Of a stretch of 64,000 nt of DNA, positions 54,190-63,943 are shown one piece after another (the stretch's first letter is position 1; every line of letters begins with the position of its first letter). The stretch covers positions 1 to 64,000 of the forward strand of contig JAUSOY010000078.1 in NCBI GenBank assembly GCA_030656615.1. Direction: 5' to 3'. Source of the DNA: Bacteroidales bacterium (GTDB taxonomy: Bacteria; Bacteroidota; Bacteroidia; Bacteroidales; TTA-H9). Made by a program: the position numbers and the translations under genes. Below the pieces are notes generated by a model that searched no databases, was not told the origin of the DNA, and saw only the letters and a program-made list of their open reading frames with translations.

Positions 54190-54939
54190 ATGATTAAAAA
54201 ACTCTTATTTTTTTTCATCCTCGCCTTTTCTTTTCATCATCTTGCCGCTCAAGAGAATGAGCAAGGGGTGTTTGATCCTATTACGGACGATATCACAAAA
54301 AAAATACCCCCATTAGAAGCCCTCATCGATTCAGCAATTGCTAATTCGCCTTATTTAAAATTCAGAGATGCACAAATTGTGATAAATCACTACAAATACC
54401 TCAATGATCGCTCGCAACTACTTCGTGATATTGGTTTTAGCATCGAGGCACGCTTTGGCAAATATGATAATTATTCGGAAAATAACACCACAGGCGTACC
54501 CATTTATACAGGCTCAGCCCGTAATGAGTGGAGGTATGGGGCTGGTGCATATATAAAAATTCCTCTTTACGATTTAACGAATCGCAAAACAACAATCAAC
54601 CTGGCGAAAAAAGAGGTTGAACAGGCCATAAATTATAGAAATACCCTTGCCTATGAGATTCGCCGTGATATCATCGTGATGTATAACGAATTAATTCTCA
54701 AGCAACGCTTGCTTAAAATAGCGAGTGATAATATGATTACGGCCGAATTACAAATGCAATTGGCCGAAAAACAATTTATGAGTGGTCAATTGCCACTGGG
54801 AGAATTGTCACGAATGACTGATTTACACGCCCGTGCAAAAATGTCGTATGAAGAAAATAAAATCGCTTTCCTTAACGCATATAAGCTGCTTGAAATTTTG
54901 GTGGGGGTAACTTTTAATTTAATGAATAGTATCCAGTAA
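54190..54939 (+). CDS. Half-length TolC-like outer membrane protein
   Basis: 249 residues with a signal peptide (cleavage after HHLAAQ). The sequence follows the OEP pattern (EALIDSAIANSPYLKFRDAQ, a beta-stretch with AYIKIPLYDLTNRKTTINLA, then long helices) but only once. TolC proteins of 430-490 residues have two such repeats. It begins one base after the sugar transferase stop. An outer-membrane export role in the locus is likely, possibly as a multimer of half-units. No Wza-type protein is seen nearby. Confidence 0.75.
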   Translation: MIKKLLFFFILAFSFHHLAAQENEQGVFDPITDDITKKIPPLEALIDSAIANSPYLKFRDAQIVINHYKYLNDRSQLLRDIGFSIEARFGKYDNYSENNTTGVPIYTGSARNEWRYGAGAYIKIPLYDLTNRKTTINLAKKEVEQAINYRNTLAYEIRRDIIVMYNELILKQRLLKIASDNMITAELQMQLAEKQFMSGQLPLGELSRMTDLHARAKMSYEENKIAFLNAYKLLEILVGVTFNLMNSIQ

Positions 54940-54941
54940 TT

Positions 54942-57545
54942 ATGGATGTATTAAAGATACTTAAAATACTGCAGAAGAATCTGTTTCTTATCATCATGGT
55001 TCCGGCCATTATGGTAGTTATAACGAAGTATCTTACCCGAAATGTAACTTTAAAGTATGAATCCGAAACGACAATTTATACTGGACTAGCCTCTGGTTAT
55101 TCACTCGATCAAAGTAAGGGCTTCAATTTATTTGCTACCAATAACCAGTTTGATAATCTTATCAATATAATAAAATCGCGCGAAGTAGCATCTGAAGTTG
55201 CCATCCGTTTGTTTACACGTAATTTAATGCTTAACTCCTATGATGTTACGTATATATCAAAAGAAAATTACAATACCATTCAAACCAAAACGCCCCAGTA
55301 TATAAAGGATCTGTTAATATACGAACACGCTGATACCCTTAACGGTATTATTCATAGTTCCGCTGGGCAAAGCGAAACTGATTCTGTCTTCCTTGAAAGT
55401 GGCGATTATATTGTTAATGATAAAATGTTTCATGTAGTTGATGAAGATGAGAGTATTTTCTCACTTTCAGCATCCTATGGAATTCCCGTTAGTGAACTAT
55501 TGAACGCTAATGAATTAGTATCACCGGTTTTAAGGCCAGGTCAGGTAATAATCGTTAAACAGGCGGGCATAGAAGATGAAGGTAGAAATGGTATGTATAA
55601 AGATACACTTCATGGTAAGATTGTGATGTCTCCTAAGACGGTGAGTTTATTTGAAAGAAATGTAAAACGACTAATGGCTTATGCCAACGAATCTGATACA
55701 AATTACATATACAAACTCCTGAATTCTTCAAATGCTTTCTATTCGGTATCGGCCATTTCTTCCATTAATGTTAGAAGAGTACAAAGCTCTGACCTTGTAA
55801 CTCTTAAATATACCACCTTTGATCCCGGAATCTGTCTTCAGACTTTAATTACTATAACAGATGTATTTATTCGTAAACATAAGAACATCAATGAAAATCA
55901 ATCAGATGCCGTTGTCAGGTACTTTATCAATGAAGTAAACAAATCAGCCTACCGTCTAAAAACAGCTGAAGACCGTTTACTGGAATTTAATAAGCAAAAT
56001 AATATTATTAACTATTACGAACAAAGTAAAGCAGTAGCCAATGTTAAAGAGGAACTCGACATGGCATATCAAAGTGAGCAGGTTCGTTTTGAATCGGCCG
56101 CTGCTGTAATTAAACGATTAGAAGATAAGCTGTCGCAACAACAACAGATCCAGCTAAAAACATCTGAAATGCTTAAGCTGCGGACGGAGCTTTCAGATGT
56201 TTCGACGAAGCTTACGATATCAGAGATTTTTCAGGAAACAGAGCCAAAAAATCGTATTAAAGTTGAAGACCTCAAAAAAGATAGCGACAAGCTGAAAAAA
56301 GATTTGCAATCACAATTGCAGCAACTATATAATTTATCGGCAACCACCGATGGTTTGGCTTATACGAATATACTTCAAAACTGGCTCGACAACGTCGTGA
56401 TTTTTGAAGAAAGCAAAGCAGCCATGAAAGTAATTTCGGCCCGTATCAGGGACTTTTATGAGTATTATAAGACTTTTGCCCCTCTGGGAGCTACACAAAA
56501 AAGGATTGAGCGCGAAATCAATGTTGCAGAACAGGAATATTTGTCATTATTACATAGTTTGAACCTGAGTAAATTAAAGCAACAAAACATCGAACTTTCG
56601 TCGAATATTAAAGCCGTTGACCTCCCATATTTCCCATTAAAAGCCCTCAAAGGAAAGGAAGGCCTTCTCGTGATAGCAGCCGGAATGTTTGGATTGTTAT
56701 TTGTATTATTCATCATTCTAGCCTTGGAATATCTTGATAATACCATTAAGACCCCTGAGCGTCTTGAACTATTGACCAAACTTCGCATTGCAGGTGTTTT
56801 TCCGAAAGTTATCCGAGCCAACAAAATTTACAACCTTTCCTTCATTTTTAACCGACTGATTGAATTATTGGTTCAGAATATCCATTTACAACAAAATCAG
56901 ATAGCCAGTCAGAGTTCTCCGTTTTTCGTTGTGGTAATAAGCCCTCTTCCCAAGGAAGGGAAAACATTCATTATTTCACGATTAGTAAATAAAATGCGTG
57001 AATTTGGCGATTCTGTTGCGTTTCTTACCGTTGAAGGTAAACCTTCGAATATTTCAAATTCGTCATCAGTAACAAAACCTACTCGCCGCAAACCAAGCAA
57101 ACTTTATACTCAATCTGAGCTAATTCCTTCTGTTGAATCATCACCTGATAATTTCTATTATAAGGCAGATTATGCCTTTGCAAGTGCCCGAACGCTAAAT
57201 GACTTGGAAATTTCCGGTGAAAAACCTTTTTGGAATTCCTATAAAGTGGTCTTTCTAGAATTGCCTTCGATTATCAATTTTAATTATCCGATTGAGTTAC
57301 TTAAAAAATCAGATGTAAGCATACTGTTAGTTCGTTCAAACCGCACCTGGCGTAAAAGTGATGGACTTGCATTAAATACAATTGTTAAATTATTGAAAGA
57401 GAAGCCATTTGCAATTCTTAACGGAGTTGAAATGGAGGTTATTGATACTGTACTTGGCGAATTACCAAGAAAGCGCACATGGATCCGGCGGAAATTCAAA
57501 CGCCTTATTTCCTTACAAGTTCATGAAAAACAAAATCTTAGTTAA
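54942..57545 (+). CDS. Wzz/GumC-type polysaccharide co-polymerase with LysM domain
   Basis: 867 residues. Wzz-like N-terminus with a membrane helix (about 14-32), an inserted LysM domain (about 163-206: HVVDEDESIFSLSASYG, then LLNAN and LRPGQVIIV), long periplasmic coiled coils (about 320-560), a second helix (about 590-612), and a C-terminal BY-kinase-like domain. That domain has Walker A-like SPLPKEGKTF (667-676), but the acidic Walker A-prime and B residues look replaced (FLTVEGK, VVFLELPS) and there is no C-terminal tyrosine cluster. It probably sets chain length and links the export machine to peptidoglycan. Kinase activity is doubtful. Confidence 0.85.
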   Translation: MDVLKILKILQKNLFLIIMVPAIMVVITKYLTRNVTLKYESETTIYTGLASGYSLDQSKGFNLFATNNQFDNLINIIKSREVASEVAIRLFTRNLMLNSYDVTYISKENYNTIQTKTPQYIKDLLIYEHADTLNGIIHSSAGQSETDSVFLESGDYIVNDKMFHVVDEDESIFSLSASYGIPVSELLNANELVSPVLRPGQVIIVKQAGIEDEGRNGMYKDTLHGKIVMSPKTVSLFERNVKRLMAYANESDTNYIYKLLNSSNAFYSVSAISSINVRRVQSSDLVTLKYTTFDPGICLQTLITITDVFIRKHKNINENQSDAVVRYFINEVNKSAYRLKTAEDRLLEFNKQNNIINYYEQSKAVANVKEELDMAYQSEQVRFESAAAVIKRLEDKLSQQQQIQLKTSEMLKLRTELSDVSTKLTISEIFQETEPKNRIKVEDLKKDSDKLKKDLQSQLQQLYNLSATTDGLAYTNILQNWLDNVVIFEESKAAMKVISARIRDFYEYYKTFAPLGATQKRIEREINVAEQEYLSLLHSLNLSKLKQQNIELSSNIKAVDLPYFPLKALKGKEGLLVIAAGMFGLLFVLFIILALEYLDNTIKTPERLELLTKLRIAGVFPKVIRANKIYNLSFIFNRLIELLVQNIHLQQNQIASQSSPFFVVVISPLPKEGKTFIISRLVNKMREFGDSVAFLTVEGKPSNISNSSSVTKPTRRKPSKLYTQSELIPSVESSPDNFYYKADYAFASARTLNDLEISGEKPFWNSYKVVFLELPSIINFNYPIELLKKSDVSILLVRSNRTWRKSDGLALNTIVKLLKEKPFAILNGVEMEVIDTVLGELPRKRTWIRRKFKRLISLQVHEKQNLS

Positions 57546-57550
57546 TCCGA

Positions 57551-58909
57551 ATGAAAAAATTATTTCATAATATTATTAAGGATAATAATTTTTTGTCGTT
57601 AACAGGAAATGTGGTTATGGCAGGCTTTGGCCTGGTTGTATTTGCTATGCTGGCGCGTTCTTTTGAAACTGAGATTTTTGGCGAATGGGTGATTTATCTG
57701 ACATCGGCCACTTTTGTTGAAATGTTTCGATTTGGACTGACCCGAACTGCTCTAATTCGATTTCTTTCCGGTGCAAATGGAGTGGATCGCCGGAGATTTA
57801 TAGGTTCCAATTATATGATTGGACTTATATCTACCATCATTATCATCATCATCATTTATTTTTTCTGGTTCCTCTTTAAAGAACCGATTACAGAAAAAGG
57901 TTATGCTTTGTTTTTTATCTGGTATCCGATTTTAGCCATAGCCAACTTACCTTTCAACAATGCCCTGACCATCATGCAAAGTGAAGAAAAGTTTAAAGAA
58001 ATTCTGGTTATCCGCCTAATAAATATGGTAAGTTTTGCCGGATTGCTTTGTTGGAATTATTTTGGTAATGTTGGATTATCTGTCGAAACTATTGTAATAT
58101 GGCATCTGGTAATAAATGCAGGAACATCAATAATATGTGTCGTTTTTAAATGGGATGGGATTTTCGATCTGTTTCATAGCACATGGGCCACGACTAAAAC
58201 TTTGTTGAATTTTGGAAAATATACTACATTAACCTTAATAGGCTCCAATTTATTGCGAAGTGCAGATACTTTTATATTAAGTATCAGTGTTTTAGGCCTT
58301 GGTTCAGTGGCGCAATATAGTATTCCTTTAAAGTTGACCGATTTGGTTCAAATACCATTACGAAGTTTTACAGCCACGGCCTTTCCCAGAATGTCGAAGG
58401 CCAGTATTTCTAATGATATTGAAAAAGTTAAGACATTGTTTTATCAATACGCCGGAGCTATAACGTATTTGTTTATTCCTATTACTATTTTTGGATACGT
58501 TTTTGCAGAATATTTTGTACTTGTTCTTGGTGGAAAACAGTTCTTAGGCATCGATCCGATTACCGGAGTAAGCACCGTTCTTATTTTTCAGGTATTCGCC
58601 TTATATGGCCTATTATTACCCATTGATAGGCTTACCGGTGTTGCACTTGATAGTATAAACCGTCCGAAGAAGAACTTTTATAAAATCATCTTTATGGTGG
58701 TGGCTAATGTAGTAGGCGACCTGATAGCTGTATTTGTTTTTGAAAGTCTTTTATGGGTAGCCCTGGTAACCGTATTATTTACAATTATCGGTGTAATTGT
58801 CGGTTATAAATATCTAAACGACGAAATAGGTATCAAATTTGGCCGTATTTTCACAGAAGGTTGGAAAATATTTCCAGAACTTATTCGAAACAAAGGAAAA
58901 TTCAACTAA
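57551..58909 (+). CDS. Polysaccharide flippase, Wzx-like (MATE/MVF clan)
   Basis: 452 residues with about twelve hydrophobic segments and the N-terminal pattern GNVVMAGFGLVVFAMLARSF of oligosaccharide flippases. It starts five bases after the co-polymerase stop, and its stop codon shares a base with the next start (TAATG). Wzx flips undecaprenyl-linked repeat units across the inner membrane. Exact substrate unknown. Confidence 0.88.
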   Translation: MKKLFHNIIKDNNFLSLTGNVVMAGFGLVVFAMLARSFETEIFGEWVIYLTSATFVEMFRFGLTRTALIRFLSGANGVDRRRFIGSNYMIGLISTIIIIIIIYFFWFLFKEPITEKGYALFFIWYPILAIANLPFNNALTIMQSEEKFKEILVIRLINMVSFAGLLCWNYFGNVGLSVETIVIWHLVINAGTSIICVVFKWDGIFDLFHSTWATTKTLLNFGKYTTLTLIGSNLLRSADTFILSISVLGLGSVAQYSIPLKLTDLVQIPLRSFTATAFPRMSKASISNDIEKVKTLFYQYAGAITYLFIPITIFGYVFAEYFVLVLGGKQFLGIDPITGVSTVLIFQVFALYGLLLPIDRLTGVALDSINRPKKNFYKIIFMVVANVVGDLIAVFVFESLLWVALVTVLFTIIGVIVGYKYLNDEIGIKFGRIFTEGWKIFPELIRNKGKFN

Positions 58910-60411
58910 TGTCTAATCCCTTTCAACATCGAACAGGATATCATCAACTACTAAGCCCGCGTGCCATTATATTGGTCTTAGCAAGTTCCGTTATTCTTTC
59001 TGTTTTGATGAGCTGGAAAGGATTGCCGGTTGCAGGAGCCTTAATTGTGTTACCGGTATTTCTGGTATATTTCACTTTATTAATTAATAAACCTCAACTG
59101 GGTTTATATTTTGCAATAGGTTTTGGATTTGTTATTTTAGGACTCACCCGATATATTACTTTCCCTTTTCCCATCGGTTTATTGATGGATGCCACCCTCC
59201 TGCTTACATTTTTTGCCTTATTTGTACAGAAATTTTCGACGAGAGTAGATTTTAAACCAGCAAACAAAGATATCACATGGTTATCCATCATTTGGCTGGC
59301 ATATTTATTAATACAGGTTGCAAATCCTGAAGCAAGAAGTATTGAGGCATGGTTTGCATCTTTCCGGCCTATGGGATTATATACCCTCCTTTTCGTTGTA
59401 TTAACGCTTTTGTTTATTCAGACTCCTGAACGATTAAAAACTATATTTCTTATTTGGGGAATATTCTCAATTTTGGCCACTATTAAAGGAATCATTCAGT
59501 TATATATTGGAGTTGATCCGTTTGAAAAAGCATGGCTCGATGGAGGGGGAAGTCTTACTCATATTCTATTTGGAAAGCTTCGCATTTTCTCATTTTATAG
59601 TGATGCAGGGCAATTTGGTGCAAATCAAGGATATACAGGGGTTGTTTTTTCAATATTAGCTTTTGCAACAAAAAATCGTCGTCAGAAAATTTTCTACATT
59701 ATTGTCGCTTTATTAGGTTTTTATGGAATGCTTATTTCCGGAACCCGGGGTGCTATTGCCGTTCCTTTTGCCGGATTTGCCTTATACATAGTCCATCGTA
59801 AAAACCTCGCCATTATGATGACCGGTTTCATTTTTGCCTTGATCATATTTGCCTTTTTTAAGTTTACCAGTATTGGAAACGGCGTATATATGATAAACCG
59901 AATGCGAACGGCATTTAATCCGGAAGATGCCTCATTGATGGTTCGTCTTGAAAATCAACGAAAATTATCCGTTTACATGGCAACACGCCCAATAGGCGGT
60001 GGCCTGGGGCATGGAGGAATTAAAGCGCAAAAATATCTTCCAAATGCGCTCCTTTCTAATATTGCAACCGACTCATGGTATGTGTTGATATGGGTCGAAT
60101 TAGGAATCGTTGGATTAATTATGCATTTGTTTATCCAATTCTATATTCTGATCAAGGGTTCGTATTATTTAATGTTTCAACTGCGTGATCCGGTATTAAT
60201 TAGTCAGGCAAGTGCTTTCACGGCCGGAATGATGGGAATTATGCTGGCATCATATGCCAATGCAGTTATTGGCCAATACCCTACGAGTCCACTTATATAC
60301 ATTGGTATGGCAATAATACTAAGTACACCTACTATTGATAAAAATATCAGGGTCAAGAAACGTAAGGAGTCTTTTGCCAGAAAATACCGAAAGTCAATCC
60401 TCCAGAATTAA
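58909..60411 (+). CDS. O-antigen polymerase/ligase-like membrane protein (Wzy/WaaL)
   Basis: 500 residues from the ATG at 58909. About eleven transmembrane helices with a large extracytoplasmic loop and the family core SGTRGAIAVPFAGFALY; a conserved GGGLGHGG stretch lies in the long loop. Wzy-C family proteins polymerise or ligate lipid-linked polysaccharide units in the periplasm. Overlaps the flippase stop by one base. Polymerase is favoured because the locus has Wzx and Wzz partners. Confidence 0.85.
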   Translation: MSNPFQHRTGYHQLLSPRAIILVLASSVILSVLMSWKGLPVAGALIVLPVFLVYFTLLINKPQLGLYFAIGFGFVILGLTRYITFPFPIGLLMDATLLLTFFALFVQKFSTRVDFKPANKDITWLSIIWLAYLLIQVANPEARSIEAWFASFRPMGLYTLLFVVLTLLFIQTPERLKTIFLIWGIFSILATIKGIIQLYIGVDPFEKAWLDGGGSLTHILFGKLRIFSFYSDAGQFGANQGYTGVVFSILAFATKNRRQKIFYIIVALLGFYGMLISGTRGAIAVPFAGFALYIVHRKNLAIMMTGFIFALIIFAFFKFTSIGNGVYMINRMRTAFNPEDASLMVRLENQRKLSVYMATRPIGGGLGHGGIKAQKYLPNALLSNIATDSWYVLIWVELGIVGLIMHLFIQFYILIKGSYYLMFQLRDPVLISQASAFTAGMMGIMLASYANAVIGQYPTSPLIYIGMAIILSTPTIDKNIRVKKRKESFARKYRKSILQN

Positions 60412-60427
60412 TCATAAAAAAGTGAAT

Positions 60428-61264
60428 ATGAATTCTTTTACCGAAGATTCTTCTTGGATATATTATGCAATACGGTCAGCTATTTTTGCTGGTGATGCAA
60501 TACTTAATGTATATAATCAGGAATTCGATGTTCATATCAAAGAAGATAACAGTCCTTTAACTCAGGCTGATCTCGAATCTGATAAAATTATCAGTAAGTA
60601 TCTAAAAACCACACCATTTCCATTTATCAGCGAAGAAACCGCAGCTACTCCATATCATGAACGAAAAAAATGGAAGAAATTCTGGCTGGTTGATCCATTA
60701 GACGGAACAAAAGAATTCGTTGGGAAAAATGGTGAATTTACCGTTAACATCGCCTTGATTGACTCAAATTACCCGATAGCAGGAATTATATATATACCTG
60801 TAGTGGATGAATTGTATTACTCTTATAAGGGTATGGGTGTATTCAAAAGCAGTGGAAGACAATTTCTTGATTTTACGATGGAAGACTTTATAGCAGACGA
60901 AATCAAGATCAAGAGCACACCATTAAACGAAGGCTTTATAAGAGCCTATGGAAGTCGATCACATCAAAATAAAAACACAATTGACTTTCTTGAAAAACTA
61001 GCATTGAAAAGAAACGAAAAACTTGATTTGAAAAGTGTCGGCAGCTCAATAAAATTTTGTTATCTTGCTGAGCATTGTGCTCATGTTTACCCGCGTTTTT
61101 CACCAACAATGGAATGGGATACAGCTGCCGGGCAGGCCATTCTGGAAGAATCTGGCGGAAAGCTTACTATTGCATACAGTAATGAAAGACTGACATATAA
61201 CAAAGAAATACTTTTGAACCCTTCTTTTGTTGCTTTTGCGGCATTGGTTGACTATCTTTATTGA
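60428..61264 (+). CDS. CysQ-like 3'(2'),5'-bisphosphate nucleotidase (inositol monophosphatase fold)
   Basis: 278 residues from the ATG at 60428; earlier in-frame starts lie inside the polymerase gene. It carries the lithium-sensitive phosphatase motifs: FISEETAATP, WLVDPLDGTKEFVGKNGEF and MEWDTAAGQAILEESGG. The DPLDGTKEF form is that of CysQ, which recycles PAP from sulfate transfer. In an exopolysaccharide operon this may serve polysaccharide sulfation; a general inositol-phosphatase role is the alternative. No sulfotransferase is visible. Confidence 0.82.
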   Translation: MNSFTEDSSWIYYAIRSAIFAGDAILNVYNQEFDVHIKEDNSPLTQADLESDKIISKYLKTTPFPFISEETAATPYHERKKWKKFWLVDPLDGTKEFVGKNGEFTVNIALIDSNYPIAGIIYIPVVDELYYSYKGMGVFKSSGRQFLDFTMEDFIADEIKIKSTPLNEGFIRAYGSRSHQNKNTIDFLEKLALKRNEKLDLKSVGSSIKFCYLAEHCAHVYPRFSPTMEWDTAAGQAILEESGGKLTIAYSNERLTYNKEILLNPSFVAFAALVDYLY

Positions 61265-61267
61265 TAA

Positions 61268-62206
61268 ATGGAAAATACGATGACAATACTAAATGAATAT
61301 CCGCTGGTTAGCATTATCACAGTAAATTATGATCATCCGGAAGTTACATGCCAGATGCTGGATTCGATGCGCAAAATCACATATCCTAACATCGAAATTA
61401 TTGTCGTTGATAACGCCTCTCCCAACGATGATCCTTCAATAATTCCTAAAAACTATCCGGAGGTCCAATTTTTTCAACTCGACAAAAATCTGGGATTTGC
61501 CGGAGGAAATAATTTTGGAATTCATAAAGCAAAAGGCGATTATTTTCTTCTGTTAAATAATGATACTGAAGTTATGCCTGATTTTTTAGAACCTTTGGTC
61601 ACTAAATTTCAGGAAGATCCTACTGTAGGGGCTGTAAGTCCAAAAATCCGCTTTCATCATACACCCGATATGATTCAGTTTGCCGGAATCACACCAATTC
61701 ATCTGCTTACAATGCGGAGTAAAGGTCTGGGATATGGACAAACAGATATTGGTCAGTTTGAAAATGATACAATAACTGCTTATGCGCATGGCGCTGCAAT
61801 GATGGTTAGCCGGAAAGCAGCAGAAAATGTTGGACTAATGTCGGAAGTGTATTTTCTGTATTATGAAGAATTAGACTGGGGATACCGAATAACAAATGCG
61901 GGCTATAAAATTTATTATGTACACAATTCATTGATTTATCATAAAGAATCTATCAGTACTGGTAAACAAAGCCCTACAAAAATTTATTATATGAATCGCG
62001 CCCGTCTCATTTACCTTAGAAGGAATGTAAAAGGAATTAAATTATTCTTGGCAATTCTTTACCAATTACTGATTGCTATTCCTAAAAATGCCAGTATGTT
62101 TATTATCAAGGGCCGTTTTGATCTCGCCAGTGCTTATCATAAAGCCGTTATTTGGATATTAAAGAATTTTTATCAAAGTGAACTGTTTGAAAACCCTAAA
62201 CTATAA
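61268..62206 (+). CDS. GT2 glycosyltransferase A
   Basis: 312 residues. GT-A fold of family 2: VSIITVNYDHPEVTCQML, VVDNASPND, LLLNNDTEVMPDFLEPL as metal/donor site, then AVSPKIRF, AHGAAMMVSR and YYEELDWGYR as acceptor and base region. The rhamnosyltransferase-like subgroup is typical for repeat-unit assembly. Closely similar to the enzyme at 62991-63929, with the same length. Starts three bases after the phosphatase stop. Confidence 0.92.
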   Translation: MENTMTILNEYPLVSIITVNYDHPEVTCQMLDSMRKITYPNIEIIVVDNASPNDDPSIIPKNYPEVQFFQLDKNLGFAGGNNFGIHKAKGDYFLLLNNDTEVMPDFLEPLVTKFQEDPTVGAVSPKIRFHHTPDMIQFAGITPIHLLTMRSKGLGYGQTDIGQFENDTITAYAHGAAMMVSRKAAENVGLMSEVYFLYYEELDWGYRITNAGYKIYYVHNSLIYHKESISTGKQSPTKIYYMNRARLIYLRRNVKGIKLFLAILYQLLIAIPKNASMFIIKGRFDLASAYHKAVIWILKNFYQSELFENPKL

Positions 62207-62214
62207 TCTACGCT

Positions 62215-62985
62215 ATGAATTTTATCAATTATTCGCATTACACCCAGCCCGAGGACTTGAAAAGGCTAGGATTTGTTATGGAATCGATTAAAGAAACCGG
62301 TATAATGAATGCAAAAGTTTTGGATATTGGCTGTGGTAATGGAAATATTTCATACCAACTTGCAAAAAGTGGCTATACTGTTACCGGTATCGATATTAGT
62401 TCTGAAGCCATTGAATATGCCAATAAACATTTTACTCATCCCAATGCCACATTTACAGTACACTCTGTTTATGATATTAAAACACCCAATGCCTTCGATG
62501 TAATCATTTGTAGCGAAGTGCTTGAGCATTTGCCTGTTCCGGGTAATATGCTTGCAACGATGAAAAAACTTCTCACTCCTCAGGGTATTTGTATTATTAC
62601 AGTACCTAATGGAAAAGGCCCTCGTGAAGTTTTAGTTACAAAACCAGTACAAAAGATTAAGAATTCCAAGGGTATATCATTTAAAATCATGATGGGAATA
62701 AAAAAACTTCTTGGTTATAAACAAACAACGATTCAATCCTCAGCCATATATCTTGATCATATCCAATTTTTCTCCCTATCTGATTTAAAAAAATTGTATT
62801 CGGAAAATGGATTTGAAATGGTAAAGATTCAAGGGGGTAATTTCCTTGAAAAAGCGTTCCCTGTATCAATTGTTGCCCGATTTATTAGGCCTCTTCAAAA
62901 ATTAGACTGCTGGCTTGCTGATAAAATTCCAATCAACTGGGTAAGTGGATTTTTTACCGTTGTAAAACCTATCAATAAATCTTAA
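62215..62985 (+). CDS. Class I SAM-dependent methyltransferase
   Basis: 256 residues. Motif I VLDIGCGNGNISYQLA, motif II region GIDISSEAIEYANKHF, ICSEVLEHLP and ITVPNGKGPREV fit the Methyltransf_11/UbiG-like fold. Placed between the two paralogous glycosyltransferases, it probably methylates a sugar or chain end of the polysaccharide. Alternatively it modifies a lipid-linked intermediate. Confidence 0.9.
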   Translation: MNFINYSHYTQPEDLKRLGFVMESIKETGIMNAKVLDIGCGNGNISYQLAKSGYTVTGIDISSEAIEYANKHFTHPNATFTVHSVYDIKTPNAFDVIICSEVLEHLPVPGNMLATMKKLLTPQGICIITVPNGKGPREVLVTKPVQKIKNSKGISFKIMMGIKKLLGYKQTTIQSSAIYLDHIQFFSLSDLKKLYSENGFEMVKIQGGNFLEKAFPVSIVARFIRPLQKLDCWLADKIPINWVSGFFTVVKPINKS

Positions 62986-62990
62986 AATAA

Positions 62991-63929
62991 ATGCCTGAAG
63001 AATCCTTAAAACTTCATTCATACCCCTTAGTTAGCATCATTACGGTTAATTACAACCATACCGATACGACCATTGAGCTAATAGAGTCATTAAATCATGC
63101 TACTTATCCAAACGTAGAAGTAATTGTGGTTGATAATAACTCAGTTACACGCGATCAATTCAAAATTCTTGAAAAACATCCCAGCATTCGATTGGTTGAA
63201 AGTCCTGTAAACTATGGTTTCGCTGCAGGAAGTAATTATGGAATCATGCTCGCCCGTGGGAAATACATTTTTTTACTAAACAATGATTGTATTGTAACTC
63301 CCGGATTTCTTGAACCCTTGGTAGAATTTATGGAAGAACATCCTGAATCTGGTGCTGTTAGTCCAAAAATTAAATATTGTGACCACCCAGATATCATACA
63401 GTTTGCTGGTTTTACAGCCATTCATCCGATAACATCAAGAAATTATTGTATAGGGCATCAGGAAAAGGATCTCGGTCAATATGACCAGATTCGGGAAACA
63501 GCTTTTACCCATGGCGCTGCCATGATGGTCCCGATGAATGTAATTTTAAAAGCCGGGATGATGTCTTATGCGTATTTTCTTTATTACGAAGAAGCCGACT
63601 GGTGTGAAAGAATAAGACGGGCAGGCTATAAAATGCATGTAATTCCTCAATCCTGCATTTATCATAAAGAATCAATGTCTACCGGAAAATATAGCACTTT
63701 AAAGCTGTATTATCTGAGTAGAAACAGAATAATGTACATCCGGCGCAATTTTGTGGGAATGAACTTTATTGTTGCAATGTTGTATCAATTATTTGTAGCG
63801 ATTCCTAAGAATACGTTTATACACATTATTAGTGGAAAACCTAAATCAGTGATAACCTATTTCAAGGGAATCGGTTGGCATCTGCTTAATATCTCTAATA
63901 CTGAAATTCACGAGAACCCAAGCTTGTAA
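62991..63929 (+). CDS. GT2 glycosyltransferase B
   Basis: 312 residues, paralogue of glycosyltransferase A: VSIITVNYNHTDTTIELIES, VVDNNSV, FLLNNDCIVTPGFLEPL, AVSPKIKY, THGAAMMVPM and YYEEADWCERIRRAGY. Both end in a similar IPKN...ENPxL segment, so they arose by duplication. It starts five bases after the methyltransferase stop. Each probably adds a different sugar of the repeat unit. Confidence 0.92.
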   Translation: MPEESLKLHSYPLVSIITVNYNHTDTTIELIESLNHATYPNVEVIVVDNNSVTRDQFKILEKHPSIRLVESPVNYGFAAGSNYGIMLARGKYIFLLNNDCIVTPGFLEPLVEFMEEHPESGAVSPKIKYCDHPDIIQFAGFTAIHPITSRNYCIGHQEKDLGQYDQIRETAFTHGAAMMVPMNVILKAGMMSYAYFLYYEEADWCERIRRAGYKMHVIPQSCIYHKESMSTGKYSTLKLYYLSRNRIMYIRRNFVGMNFIVAMLYQLFVAIPKNTFIHIISGKPKSVITYFKGIGWHLLNISNTEIHENPSL

Positions 63930-63943
63930 TAAAATTTGCTAAT

